Source: Viola odorata
Lineage: Eukaryota; Streptophyta; Magnoliopsida; Malpighiales; Violaceae
DNA length: 64,000 nt
Reading direction: 5' to 3'
NCBI GenBank assembly: GCA_963691705.1
Contig: OY829542.1
Location: 59,730,427 to 59,794,426, forward strand
Shown one piece after another: positions 20,015 to 29,316 of the stretch. Positions within the stretch are counted from its first letter, which is position 1. The number at the start of each line of letters is the position of its first letter. Under the pieces are notes generated by a model that was not told the DNA's origin, made no database searches, and saw nothing but the letters and a program-made list of their open reading frames with translations. The position numbers and the translations under genes are program-made.

Positions 20015-23000
20015 ATGACATCTGATTCTTTCAATGTTCGATTTACTGGGAAGAACTACTCTGCGTGGGAATTTCAGTTCCAAATCTTCGTCAAAGGGAA
20101 AGATATGTGGGGTCTTGTGGATGAGAGTGACCCAGCTCCCAAAGACCCAACCAAACTGCCGGCATGGCAGGTCAAAAACAATCGAGTTATGGCTTGGATA
20201 GTGGGGTCTGTTGACCCGCTTATCGTTCTTAGTCTGAAACCGTATAAGACGGCTCAGACTATGTGGGATTACCTAAAGAAGGTGTATCACCAAGACAATA
20301 CCGCACGACGGTTCCAGCTGGAATCTGATATCGCTCGTTACTCTCAAGGCCATCTCTCCATCCAGGAGTATTATTCTGGTTTTCTGAATCTGTGGTCAGA
20401 ATATACTGACATTATCTATGCTAAGATACCTGTTGAATCTTTGTCTATTGTTCACCAAGTTCATGAGCAGAGCAAGCGGGATCAATTTTTGATGAAAGCT
20501 CGACCTGAGTTTGAGACGGTTCGATCAAATATGATGAATCGTAACCCTTCACCATCTTTGGATGTTTACCTTGGAGAATTACTCCGTGAAGAGCAGCGTC
20601 TCTACACTCAAGACGGACTCAAGCAAAAGCAAAATGTTGCTGTCGCATTTGCAGCTCAAGGAACGGGAAGAGGACGAGATATGGGCAAGGTTCAATGTTA
20701 TAGCTGCAAAGAATATGGCCATATTGCCTCCCAATGTAGAAACAAGTTCTGCAATTATTGCAAACAGCAATGGCACATCATTAAGGAGTGTCCCACTCGT
20801 CCACCACGAAAGATGCATGCATATCAAGCTGTAGTTGGCAGCCCTGCAACAGCAACAGCTTCAGAACACCTGCCTATGTCTGCTGCTGTACCTGTTCTCA
20901 CCCCTGAAATGGTGCAACAAATGATCATTTCAGCCTTTTCAGCTTTCAAGCTCCAAGGTAACACTGATACTCTTTGGCTTGTTGATTCTGCTGCTTCAAA
21001 TCATATGACAAACTCTTCTTCTAAGCTTCAAAATGTCCACAAATACTCTAACTCTGGACAAATTCAAGTTGCTAATGGCAATAATATTCTGATTACTAAG
21101 GTTGGAGATATCACTCCATTCTTCAAAAATGTTTTGGTAGCACCAGAACTTTCTACTAGCCTAATTTCAGTTGGTCAATTGGTAGATGACAATTGTGATG
21201 TGCACTTTTCTCGTGCTGGTTGTGTTGTGCAGGATCAGGTGTCGGGGACGACAATCGCGAAGGGGCCTAAAGTTGGACGTTTATTTCCGCTGCACTTTTC
21301 TATTCCTAATTTTCTTTCTTTTGCTTGTGCTCAATTTCACAATAACAATGAGGTTTGGCATAAACGTTTAGGTCATCCAAACTCTATGGTTCTATCTCAT
21401 TTGTTGAAATCTGGTTTACTTGGGAATAAAAATGACTTTTCTACTCCAAGTCTTCTGTTTGATTGTTCTACCTGTAAATTGGCAAAGAGTAAAACTCTTC
21501 CTTTCCCTTCTTTAGGGGCTCGTGCAACTAATTGCTTTGATACTATTCATAGCGATGTTTGGGGAATTTCCCCAGTTCCCTCTCATGCTCACTACAAATA
21601 TTTTGTAACATTCATTGATGATTACAGTAGGTTCACATGGTTGTATTTTCTTCGTTTCAAATCTGAAGTCTATTCTGTGTTTAAAACCTTTTTAGCCTAT
21701 GTTGAGACACAATTTTCTACTTGTATTAAGGTGCTCAGATCTGATTCTGGTGGCGAATATATCTCTCATGAATTTCAGAATTTTCTGCGTGAGAAAGACA
21801 TTCTTTCTCAACGCTCCTGCCCTTACACACCACAACAAAACGGAGTTGCTAAGCGTAAGAACCGTCATCTTTTAGACATCGCTCGGAGTTTATTAATTGA
21901 ATCTTCTGTTCCTTCTAGATTTTGGGTTGAAGCTTTGTCTACTGCTGTTTATTTAATTAATCGACATCCATCTCAGGTGCTCAATCTTGATTCTCCATAT
22001 TCTCATTTGTATCATAAGAATCCTGACTATGGTGACTTGCATACTTTTGGTTGCGTTTGTTTTGTCCATTTGCCTCCTACTGATCGCCATAAACTTTCTT
22101 CTCAATCTGCTAAATGTGCGTTTTTGGGCTATAGTATGTCTCACAAAGGTTATGTCTGTTATGATCCTATTGGTAATAAACTTCGTACTTCCCGCAATGT
22201 TGTCTTCTTTGAGAACCAATATTTCTTCCCTACTCATGTTGAGTCCTCCTCTGCTACTCCTTGCCTTCCTCTCTTTGAGGATTTATCACCTTCTTTTGAG
22301 CGTTTTAAACCAGGAATTGTGTATGAAAGACGACGTCCACAGCTGCCCCTTCCCGACGTTCCTCCGCCGCCTGAACCTGCAGCTGCCCTTGCACTTCCTC
22401 AGCCTGCTCCTCGGCGATCTCTCAGGGTCTCTTGTCCGCCTGATAGGTACGGGTTTTCTGCTACTCTAGATACTATTCCTATACCATCTAGTTACTCACA
22501 GGCTTGCAAGCATGAGTGTTGGCAGCAAGCAATGCAGGAGGAACTTCAGGCTCTTCAGGAAAATAGCACATGGGATCTTGTTACTTGTCCTTCCCATGTT
22601 CGACCTATTGGCTGCAAATGGGTGTACTCCATCAAAACGCATTCTAATGGCACTCTGGATCGTTATAAGGCGAGATTGGTTGCTCTTGGTAACAAGCAAG
22701 AGTATGGGGTGAATTATGAAGAAACTTTTGCTCCAGTAGCCAAGATGACTACTGTTCGCACCATTATTTCCATTGCTGCTTCTCAAGGTTGGCCTCTTTA
22801 TCAAATGGACGTCAAGAATGCATTTTTACATGGTGATCTCAAAGAAGATCTCTACATGACACCTCCGCTTGGTTTGTCCAACTCTATTCCATCCGTTGTG
22901 TGTAAGTTGAACAAGTCTCTCTACGGGTTAAAACAGGCTCCTCGTGCATGGTTTGACAAGTTCAAGTCTGCTCTTCTTCACTTCTCCTTTGTGCAAAGTC

Positions 23001-24016
23001 AATATGATTCTTCCTTATTCCTTTGCAAGACCTCTCTTGGTTTGGTTGTCCTTCTTGTTTATGTTGATGACATTGTTATTACGGGATCAGACCCTTCCCA
23101 CATCAGTCGCCTTCAACAACATCTTCATGATTCTTTTCATATGAAGGATCTTGGTTCGCTTAATTATTTTTTGGGCTTGGAAGTGGGTGCTGCTCCTTCT
23201 GGTGTGTTTTTACATCAACATAAATATGCTCAGGATTTGATTTCCTTGGCTGGCCTTCACGATGCTTCACCAGTGGATACGCCTTTAGAGGTCAATGTCA
23301 AATATAGTCGTGCAGATGGCGACCTTTTACCTGATCCTAGTGTTTTTCGTCAACTTGTTGGCAGTTTAAATTATCTTACTATCACTTGGCCTGATATCTC
23401 CTTTGCTGTCCAGCAAGTCAGTCAGTTTATGCAATCTCCTCGTCATCTTCATTTGGTGGTTGTTCGCCGTATACTTCGCTACATCTTGGGCTCTTCTCAT
23501 CGTGGCTTATTCTTTCCGGCTGGTTCTCCCATTCAACTTGTGGGCTATGCTGATGCTGATTGGGTGGGTTGTACTGACACTCGTCGCTCTGTTACTGGTT
23601 GGTGTATGTTTCTTGGTGATTCTCTGATCTCCTGGAAGAGCAAGAAACAAGATCGGGTCTCTAAATCTTCTACAGAATCAGAGTATAGGGCTATGTCTGC
23701 TGCCTCCTCCGAAGTTACTTGGCTTAGAGGTTTATTGGCCGAACTTGGTTTTCCACAGACTTCTCCTACTCCTTTATATGCTGATAACACCAGTGCTGTT
23801 CAGCTTGCTATAAATCCTGTCTTCCACGAGCGTACCAAACACATTGAGGTGGATTGCCATTATATTCGAGAAGCTTATGATGCTGGTACCATTTCTCTTC
23901 CACGTGTCTCCACTGATATGCAACTTGCTGATCTCTTCACCAAATCTATGCCCCGTCCACGCCATCAGTTCTTAGTTAGCAAATTGATGCTTTTGGACAA
24001 CCCAGCATCAATTTGA
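20015..24016 (+). CDS. Ty1/copia gag-pol polyprotein, 1333 aa, integrase active-site change
   Basis: The single ORF is intact from ATG 20015 to TGA 24014-24016. Order: UBN2-like gag (residues 1-210); two CCHC knuckles (CYSCKEYGHIASQC and CNYCKQQWHIIKEC); protease with DSAAS (Asp324), where many copias have DSG; integrase HHCC (HKRLGHP...CSTCKLAKSK) and core; reverse transcriptase with YVDD; RNase H (YADADWVGCTDTRRSVTGW...STESEYRA). In the integrase core the first Asp (HSDVWG) and second Asp (RSDSGGEY) are present. The residue exactly 35 positions further, which should be the catalytic Glu of NGVAERKN, is Lys613 (codon AAG, 21851-21853). The integrase is therefore probably inactive, although the other domains look functional. 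Confidence 0.95.
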   Translation: MTSDSFNVRFTGKNYSAWEFQFQIFVKGKDMWGLVDESDPAPKDPTKLPAWQVKNNRVMAWIVGSVDPLIVLSLKPYKTAQTMWDYLKKVYHQDNTARRFQLESDIARYSQGHLSIQEYYSGFLNLWSEYTDIIYAKIPVESLSIVHQVHEQSKRDQFLMKARPEFETVRSNMMNRNPSPSLDVYLGELLREEQRLYTQDGLKQKQNVAVAFAAQGTGRGRDMGKVQCYSCKEYGHIASQCRNKFCNYCKQQWHIIKECPTRPPRKMHAYQAVVGSPATATASEHLPMSAAVPVLTPEMVQQMIISAFSAFKLQGNTDTLWLVDSAASNHMTNSSSKLQNVHKYSNSGQIQVANGNNILITKVGDITPFFKNVLVAPELSTSLISVGQLVDDNCDVHFSRAGCVVQDQVSGTTIAKGPKVGRLFPLHFSIPNFLSFACAQFHNNNEVWHKRLGHPNSMVLSHLLKSGLLGNKNDFSTPSLLFDCSTCKLAKSKTLPFPSLGARATNCFDTIHSDVWGISPVPSHAHYKYFVTFIDDYSRFTWLYFLRFKSEVYSVFKTFLAYVETQFSTCIKVLRSDSGGEYISHEFQNFLREKDILSQRSCPYTPQQNGVAKRKNRHLLDIARSLLIESSVPSRFWVEALSTAVYLINRHPSQVLNLDSPYSHLYHKNPDYGDLHTFGCVCFVHLPPTDRHKLSSQSAKCAFLGYSMSHKGYVCYDPIGNKLRTSRNVVFFENQYFFPTHVESSSATPCLPLFEDLSPSFERFKPGIVYERRRPQLPLPDVPPPPEPAAALALPQPAPRRSLRVSCPPDRYGFSATLDTIPIPSSYSQACKHECWQQAMQEELQALQENSTWDLVTCPSHVRPIGCKWVYSIKTHSNGTLDRYKARLVALGNKQEYGVNYEETFAPVAKMTTVRTIISIAASQGWPLYQMDVKNAFLHGDLKEDLYMTPPLGLSNSIPSVVCKLNKSLYGLKQAPRAWFDKFKSALLHFSFVQSQYDSSLFLCKTSLGLVVLLVYVDDIVITGSDPSHISRLQQHLHDSFHMKDLGSLNYFLGLEVGAAPSGVFLHQHKYAQDLISLAGLHDASPVDTPLEVNVKYSRADGDLLPDPSVFRQLVGSLNYLTITWPDISFAVQQVSQFMQSPRHLHLVVVRRILRYILGSSHRGLFFPAGSPIQLVGYADADWVGCTDTRRSVTGWCMFLGDSLISWKSKKQDRVSKSSTESEYRAMSAASSEVTWLRGLLAELGFPQTSPTPLYADNTSAVQLAINPVFHERTKHIEVDCHYIREAYDAGTISLPRVSTDMQLADLFTKSMPRPRHQFLVSKLMLLDNPASI

Positions 24017-24023
24017 GGGGGGA

Positions 24024-24229
24024 TGTTAGTGTGAGCTGTAAATATTTCCTAATTTGTAAATCTAAGTGTATCTTCTAATAACTATAGAATATATTTAGCC
24101 TGATATTTAGGGATGTGAATAGCTAATTAATAGGCTAATTATTAGGCTGATTATTAGGCATGTACAACTTACTGCTTCTATATATGAAAGGCCTACCTCA
24201 TATGAGAAAGGAATCCAGTAAACTTGACA
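24024..24229 (+). repeat. Copia 3' LTR (206 bp)
   Basis: Preceded by the purine tract TTGAGGGGGGA and followed by the target duplication TTTCT at 24230-24234. Confidence 0.95.
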
Positions 24230-24456
24230 TTTCTTGAGGTAATTGAACATTAAACAAGTGTTAGAATGTGTCATACTTACATTTTTAAGTTCATTTACAC
24301 TTGATCTTGAAGCTTGCGATATATTTGAATTGTTGCTCGATTGTTGTCACATTCGCAAACTAAAATACCATTCAACTTGAAATTGCATTAGTAAACTAAT
24401 TTATTTGTGTGTCATTGAATCATCAAAATAAGAGTGATGTTCGCTTTGGGCTAACA
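24230..24456 (-). repeat. SIRE-type LTR, piece 3 (LTR start)
   Basis: On the minus strand this begins TGTTAGCCCAAAGCG at 24456, immediately after the purine tract. It continues until the copia insertion at 24234. Confidence 0.75.
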
Positions 24457-25218
24457 ATCTCCCCCTTTTTGATGATGACAAACACAAATAAATTCAAAAT
24501 GAATTAAACTTGCAATTTAAGTTAAAACAAATAAATGAGAGCAAAAATACTTTCCTTGACAAACATGTATGCTCTTCTTATGACTTTGTCATATATGCTC
24601 CCCCTATAGATTTGCATAAAGAGCCTTAATGCTCCCCCTACATAAAACGTTAGTTTCACATGGAACATGACAAATGAAAATAAATTGCTCCCAATTAGCC
24701 ATTTCAAATGCTACCAATTAAAGCATTATCAATCTCCCCTTTGTCAAACATTTCTAACATTTCTTCCCTTGAAGATTATCCTATCTCCCTCTTAATATTA
24801 AACTCCCCCTTAATATTAAGCATTTCTCCTAAAATTATCTCCCCTATTTCAATCTCACAATTATCTCCCCCTTTGCTAATCAGATTTCACAATTATCTCC
24901 CCCTTTGTCATCAACAAAAAGAAAGGGCATCATACACACAAACAATCATAAAATGGCAATATGAAAACAATTATCTAATCCAGTTATTAGTGCACATATA
25001 ATCACAAAACAAATAGCACATCACAAGTAGATTAGCAAAACGAGAATCAAACATCATACTGCACATCACAAATATTTGAGCAAATACCAATTTGATCATA
25101 AAACATACTACATATCATAAATATCAAAGATCCAAAAACTATCAAAGTCAAGTCAGACTACATGGCATATCAAAAGACTTAAAATACTAAATACTATCAA
25201 AGCTGACATATAAACATA
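24457..25218 (-). other. SIRE-type spacer with repeated polypurine-like motifs
   Basis: On the minus strand the LTR-proximal purine tract (AAAAAGGGGGAGAT, 24470-24457) is preceded by about nine related GGGGGAG or GGGGAG motifs, near 24600, 24634, 24737, 24785, 24803, 24838, 24867 and 24897. Several are followed by ATAATTGTGA. Otherwise the stretch is AT-rich and noncoding. Confidence 0.7.
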
Positions 25219-26239
25219 TCACTGAGGTGGAGGGGGGGGAGGAAGTCGATCCAAAATGGCCTGTAACTTGGCGTCGATGCTGGCATCTCTTGTAGCCTGT
25301 CTTGCATCAAGTTGACCAAGCCGAATACCAAGGTGATGCATAGATGTCTGAAGATCAGCAACATCAGAGGAGTGGTCTACCATTTGCTCCCTCAAAACAG
25401 TAATATCCATATAATCTTCATCTTCTTCATCATCACCATCATCTTCATCAAATTTCTCTTCATCCAAATCAGCTTCATCATCCATAGGTGCACTTGTACC
25501 AGCTTAAGAAGACATATTCTCTGCAGGTGGCTCATCAACCCCATCATCATCCTCATCGGGAAGAACTCTAGCAACCTCATATCGTTTTCCCAAGGACTTA
25601 CGATTGTTATACACAAGCCTTCCATTAACATCAATGCAAAGCATCAACCGGGAAGTGATATGATTCAAATCAAACAATACACAATCATTGTGCACGCGAA
25701 TTAAATTCAAGATTAGGAACAACTCCTCTAGATACAAATGAGCACAAACCCTCATTAGCCACACCCATAATTCTACAAATCATCTCTAGATTAACACGAA
25801 TGGTTTTGCCAAAAATGCGAGAGGTAATAACACAATGCTCAGCATTCCTAATGTTCTTAGAGAATTCTAAGTTCGCATAAAATGTTCTCACAAGCACAGG
25901 ACTATAGAACCTAGTCAAACTAACAGCCTTAGTCCATCCTTGAGCATTCACAAGCTTAGGCAAATCACAAGGAATAAAATTCTTGAAATTAAAGACATGT
26001 GGCCTAATCATACAAGCCGACTTAAGAGATTCTTGAAAATTCTCACAGGCATCAGTATTAACAAAGAACTTGGCATCAAAATCAGCCGGAGGAAAATAGA
26101 AGTAAGGATTACCCGCGGCTAAAGCAAATAAATCGGGTTCCATGGAGGAAGAAGAAGCGGCATCACTTTTCTGACTCTTTGAAGACGGTTTCTTTGGTGT
26201 ATTAGTCCTAGCACGCTTAGAAGAGGATCCTTTGGCCAT
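25219..26239 (-). pseudogene. SIRE-type envelope-like protein, broken
   Basis: From ATG 26239 the frame gives a basic, Ser-rich start (MAKGSSSKRARTNTPKKPSS) and then a globular domain like the putative plant transposon (envelope-like) proteins: FKNFIPCDLPKLVNAQGWTK, then VRTFYANLEFSKNI, then IFGKTIRVNLEMICRIMG. The frame ends near 25685. The coding continues in another frame (LFDLNHITSRLMLCIDVNG) to a TAA near 25504 and, in the same frame, on through an acidic stretch and a predicted coiled coil (DVADLQTSMHHLGIRLGQLD) ending in a run of Pro at 25219. It is thus disrupted by one frameshift (about 25690-25760) and one in-frame stop. Its role in SIRE elements is unproven. Confidence 0.7.
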
Positions 26240-26560
26240 ATTGAGTGGAGATAAAGAGGATTTTGGAGTGAAAAACGGATTTTGGGAGTTAGGGTTCCAA
26301 AATGGGGATTTTATGGGTTATGGAGATTGAGCGATTAATCCCTAAAATTGACACATGAGTTTTATTTAGGATTGAATGAGGAGTGTTTAGCTAAATTTTG
26401 GCTGGATTTCGTCGTGATTTGAGCAAGAAATCGAAGAAGTTGAATTTTGGAGAAGGAGAGGGAAAATGGTCGGGCTAGAGGAGAGAGAAAAAGTCTGGAA
26501 AGTGAGGAAGAAGACGTGAACAGTGAATATTATATACTTGGTAGCATCGTAATTAAACAA
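26240..26560 (-). promoter_or_regulatory. Possible promoter and leader of the env-like ORF
   Basis: On the minus strand a TATATAATA box (about 26536-26528) is followed by a CT-rich leader, like a plant 5' untranslated region, and by the ORF start at 26239. Whether it is a separate promoter or only spacer is not determined by the sequence. Confidence 0.3.
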
Positions 26561-27680
26561 GAATAGAAAGGGTATTTTTGGTATTTTTGTCCAAAAATTT
26601 GCTTAACCCTCCATCCCGCAATCTCTATTTTTCCTGGTTGCTCCACTGGTCCAATTTGGGCCATTCCCAAAATGGAGAAAATGCTGGATTTGGAGTCCAA
26701 CATTTTCAATTTCATCTCCAAAACTGGTGTTTACCAAACACCCTTTTTTCAATTTCAGTCTGGGAATGTTGGTTTCGGTACCGAAACCAGACTCCTAAAC
26801 ACAGCCTATATGTACCATACAAATTCAAAAGAAAAAAACTTTAACATTGATATGAATCTCGAAAGCTCTACAATGCAAGACATTGATTTTCTATTACTTG
26901 GAAGAATCTAGCATCTCAGGAAAAGATAAATTACATTGAAATGATGGGCGTAATACAACGCTTGGTGCTTTTAAATTTCAAAGATGTAATTTTATTTACT
27001 AGCTACTCAATGGAACACCAGTGCTCTTAATAAACTACATCAATGACTAATTGGATGAGGAATGATGAGATGGTTCGCTAGCAATTCCTCCTCGTTCCTC
27101 AACTAGAGCCTAGACTTCGTCATGACAAATAGCAGCACTCAAGCTCTGAATTTTTCCAAGAAAACAGCCTGAAGTCAAAAGTTATAATGGTCGAAATTAT
27201 TTATGGACCATTTCTCCGATAATTTATCAACCATCTTAGACCACAAAGAAACAATGCATAGATGGAAAGTGGCAAAAGCTAATCTCCCATGAACGCAAAT
27301 GTAACTAGAAAAATCTCCAACACCAAATGCCAATTATCAACCATTTCTCACTTAACTAAATTTCTTCAGTCACCAAAACACCAGATTAATTTATTTATCT
27401 ATTATGGTTCTTTTATAACTTTCAAGGGCTTGGCTAATGGATAATTCCATGAACTATTAAATCTATGATTCTTCAATTACTAATCAACAACAGAACCTCT
27501 TCTATATAATCCTTCCTCTAAAAAAAACACTTACACATTCAAAAGATCAGTTCTTCCACATAAACTCAGACATTACCACCTTCCACTCCAATAAAAAGTC
27601 TTTTGATAACAACATAAAAGACCCATATCAAATATTTCACTCAACATGCTTTTCAAGAAGATAACAAACATCAACGTGTA
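26561..27680. other. Right flank of the nest and intergenic sequence
   Basis: The segment 26561-26806 is the possible right end of the older DNA transposon (GGCTGTGTTTAGG at its tip on the minus strand). From 26807 to 27680 I see AT-rich sequence without a supported gene. A short coding-like stretch on the minus strand at about 27060-27165 was not convincing. Confidence 0.35.
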
Positions 27681-28439
27681 ATAAAACAAGGGGTAATAAC
27701 ATAAATACCCCCTGTACTATTTTTTAAAACAGAAACCTCCCCTATCCTTCAAAAATTCAAATTGACCTCCCCTGTACTATCGGTCAGAAGCAAACCGTTA
27801 GTCTGAAACAGTCAAACTAACAGAAATTGCTTTATTACTCATTTTTTCCCGGTTGCCCATTTTCTTTTCTTTTTCCTTTTTTTTTCCTTTTTCTTCTCTT
27901 CACCTCTGCTACGCCTTCTTTATTTCTTTATTTCCTTTTTCTTCTTCACCTCTGCCCACAACTCCAATCTCCATTTCTTTATTTCCTTTTTCCTTTTTTC
28001 TTTTTTCTTTTTCCTTCTCTTCTCCTCCACCTCCGTAGCCATCGCCGCCTCCAGATCCGTAGCCTCCACCACCACCGCGTCCACCACGGCTGCCTCCAGA
28101 TCTGGTTCTTTATTTTCATGAACAGATCTGGTCCTCTATTTTTGTTGTTCTTCAAGCAGTACCAGATCTGGTTCCTTATTTCCTTTTTCCTTTTTTATTT
28201 TTTCTTTTCCAATTTTGTTGCAAACAACAATTTGTTTCTTTTTCTTTTTTTAATTTATGGGTTTTATTTTCTTTTTAATTTCTGGTGATGAAGATGGATG
28301 TGGAGGGTAGTGGAGGAGGAGATGGATGAGGAGGTTGCTCAATTATCTCATTTTGGAGGAGAAAGAGGACGTATACTTTGTTTGGTTTCATAGAGTTGAG
28401 ATCTTGTGGTAGAGTCTTTGGAAAGGAGAGAAGGTCAAG

Positions 28440-28760
28440 ATGATGTCCAAATCGTATACCAATCTTTTAGATCTAGCTTCCGGAAAGATGGTCTGCCTGA
28501 TAACAAAGGATGGGGATTTAGCTGGGATGAGGATTCTTTGCTCTTACAGTTGAAAGATGGTTTGCCTGATGATATGGAAGTTATATATGTTGGTTCTTTA
28601 CGCGTTGATGTGGATGTGAATGAGCAGGATGATGTTTCACAGCTTCTGTTGGAAAGGTTCAAGTGTGTCCCAACATTTTTGTCGCCTGACATTTTGGCCA
28701 AGTTTTATCATGGTTTCTGCCACTTTTCCATTACATGCTTCCTTTCTCAGCTAATAGAAG
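28440..28760 (+). pseudogene. Captured fragment of a class II trehalose-6-phosphate synthase gene
   Basis: At 28440 one frame reads MMSKSYTNLLDLASG, the characteristic N terminus of class II TPS proteins (TPS5-11 group, closest in style to TPS7). After an internal deletion another frame reads GWGFSWDEDSLLLQLKDGLP, then YVGSLRVDVDVNEQDDVSQLL and CVPTFLSPDILAKFYHGFC, all from the glycosyltransferase domain start. A second small deletion shifts the frame again, and LFHYMLPFSA follows. The fragment therefore covers the first part of the coding sequence with at least two deletions and cannot encode a working enzyme. A 141-codon open frame through it (28406-28831) might still be expressed as a chimeric peptide, which is inference. 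Confidence 0.88.
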
Positions 28761-28924
28761 TGGAAATTAATCTTGGACACCAAAAAAAACAAATGCAGTG
28801 GAGGGATTATTTATTTCTTACTTTTAAATAATTTTTCCCAGGATTTAAGAACTAATTAAATTATTTTTAAATTTTTTTAAATAAAATATTCTGAATTTTC
28901 TCTATTTTTGTAATTAATAATATT

Positions 28925-29316
28925 ATTTTTTGAAGGGGAAATAGTTTTTACCACCCCTGAACTATCGTCGAAAATCAAAAACCTCCCCTGAACTTCATTT
29001 TTTGAAATTCACCTCCCTAGACTATTGTTTTCGGGCAAAAAGCCCCTTCTGTCCATAATTAAATCAATTTTTTGTGAATTCTTGGAATTTTTTACAATGT
29101 TTCTTGATTTTTAGGTTAATTATATTTTTTCGTGAATTTGTACTTTTTTATAGATTTTTTACAATTTTTTTAAAATTGTAAAAATGTGCATTGAAGGGGC
29201 TTTTTGCCCGAAAACAATAGTCCAGGGGGGTGAATTTCAAAAAATAAAGTTCAGGGGAGGTTTTTGATTTTCGACGATAGTTCAGGGGTGGTAAAAACTA
29301 TTTCCCATTTTTTGAA
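28925..29316. mobile_element. MULE-type MITE nested in the Pack-MULE
   Basis: A 372-bp element (28935-29306) has inverted repeats of roughly 110 bp beginning GGGAAATAGTTTTTACCACC. It is flanked by a 10-bp direct repeat ATTTTTTGAA (28925-28934, 29307-29316). It has no coding capacity. Long repeats and a 9-10-bp duplication fit the Mutator group. Confidence 0.85.

Larger units (their letters stand above)
19655..24229 (+). mobile_element. Ty1/copia LTR retrotransposon, 4,575 bp, structurally complete
   Basis: Two 206-bp LTRs (19655-19860, 24024-24229) begin TGTTAG and end TTGACA. They differ at two positions that I can see (CTGT/TTGT and GGCATCC/GGAATCC). The TTTCT target duplication occurs at 19650-19654 and 24230-24234. 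A primer-binding site follows the left LTR and a purine tract (24013-24023, TTGAGGGGGGA) precedes the right one. One uninterrupted ORF fills the interior. The short LTRs and small size suggest an Ale-like lineage, which is inference. Confidence 0.95.
5608..26529 (-). mobile_element. SIRE/Maximus-type Ty1/copia remnant (3' LTR plus env-like region), split by two younger elements
   Basis: On the minus strand this reads: envelope-like ORF (26239-25219), spacer, purine tract (24470-24457), then an LTR beginning TGTTAGCC at 24456 and ending TTTATCACA at 5608. The junction of a TTGATGATGACAAAC-type sequence, a purine tract and TGTTAGCC, together with the LTR end resembling CACCCCCCCTCTAGGCCG, is typical of SIRE/Maximus elements. 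The LTR is cut into three pieces (5608-6426, 19438-19654, 24230-24456; about 1.25 kb without the duplications) by the Athila and copia insertions. No gag or pol of this element is present, so its 5' part was lost. The right border, somewhere between 26240 and 26560, is uncertain. Confidence 0.75.

Noticed and set aside
27060..27170. Possible terminal exon on the minus strand (CFLGKIQSLSAAICHDEV, stop, then more open frame)
   Set aside because: It contains an in-frame stop, matches no family I recognise, and has no partner exon.
27827..28288. 153-codon open frame, Phe/Leu/Ser-rich
   Set aside because: T/C-rich low-complexity DNA inside the Pack-MULE, with no domain.
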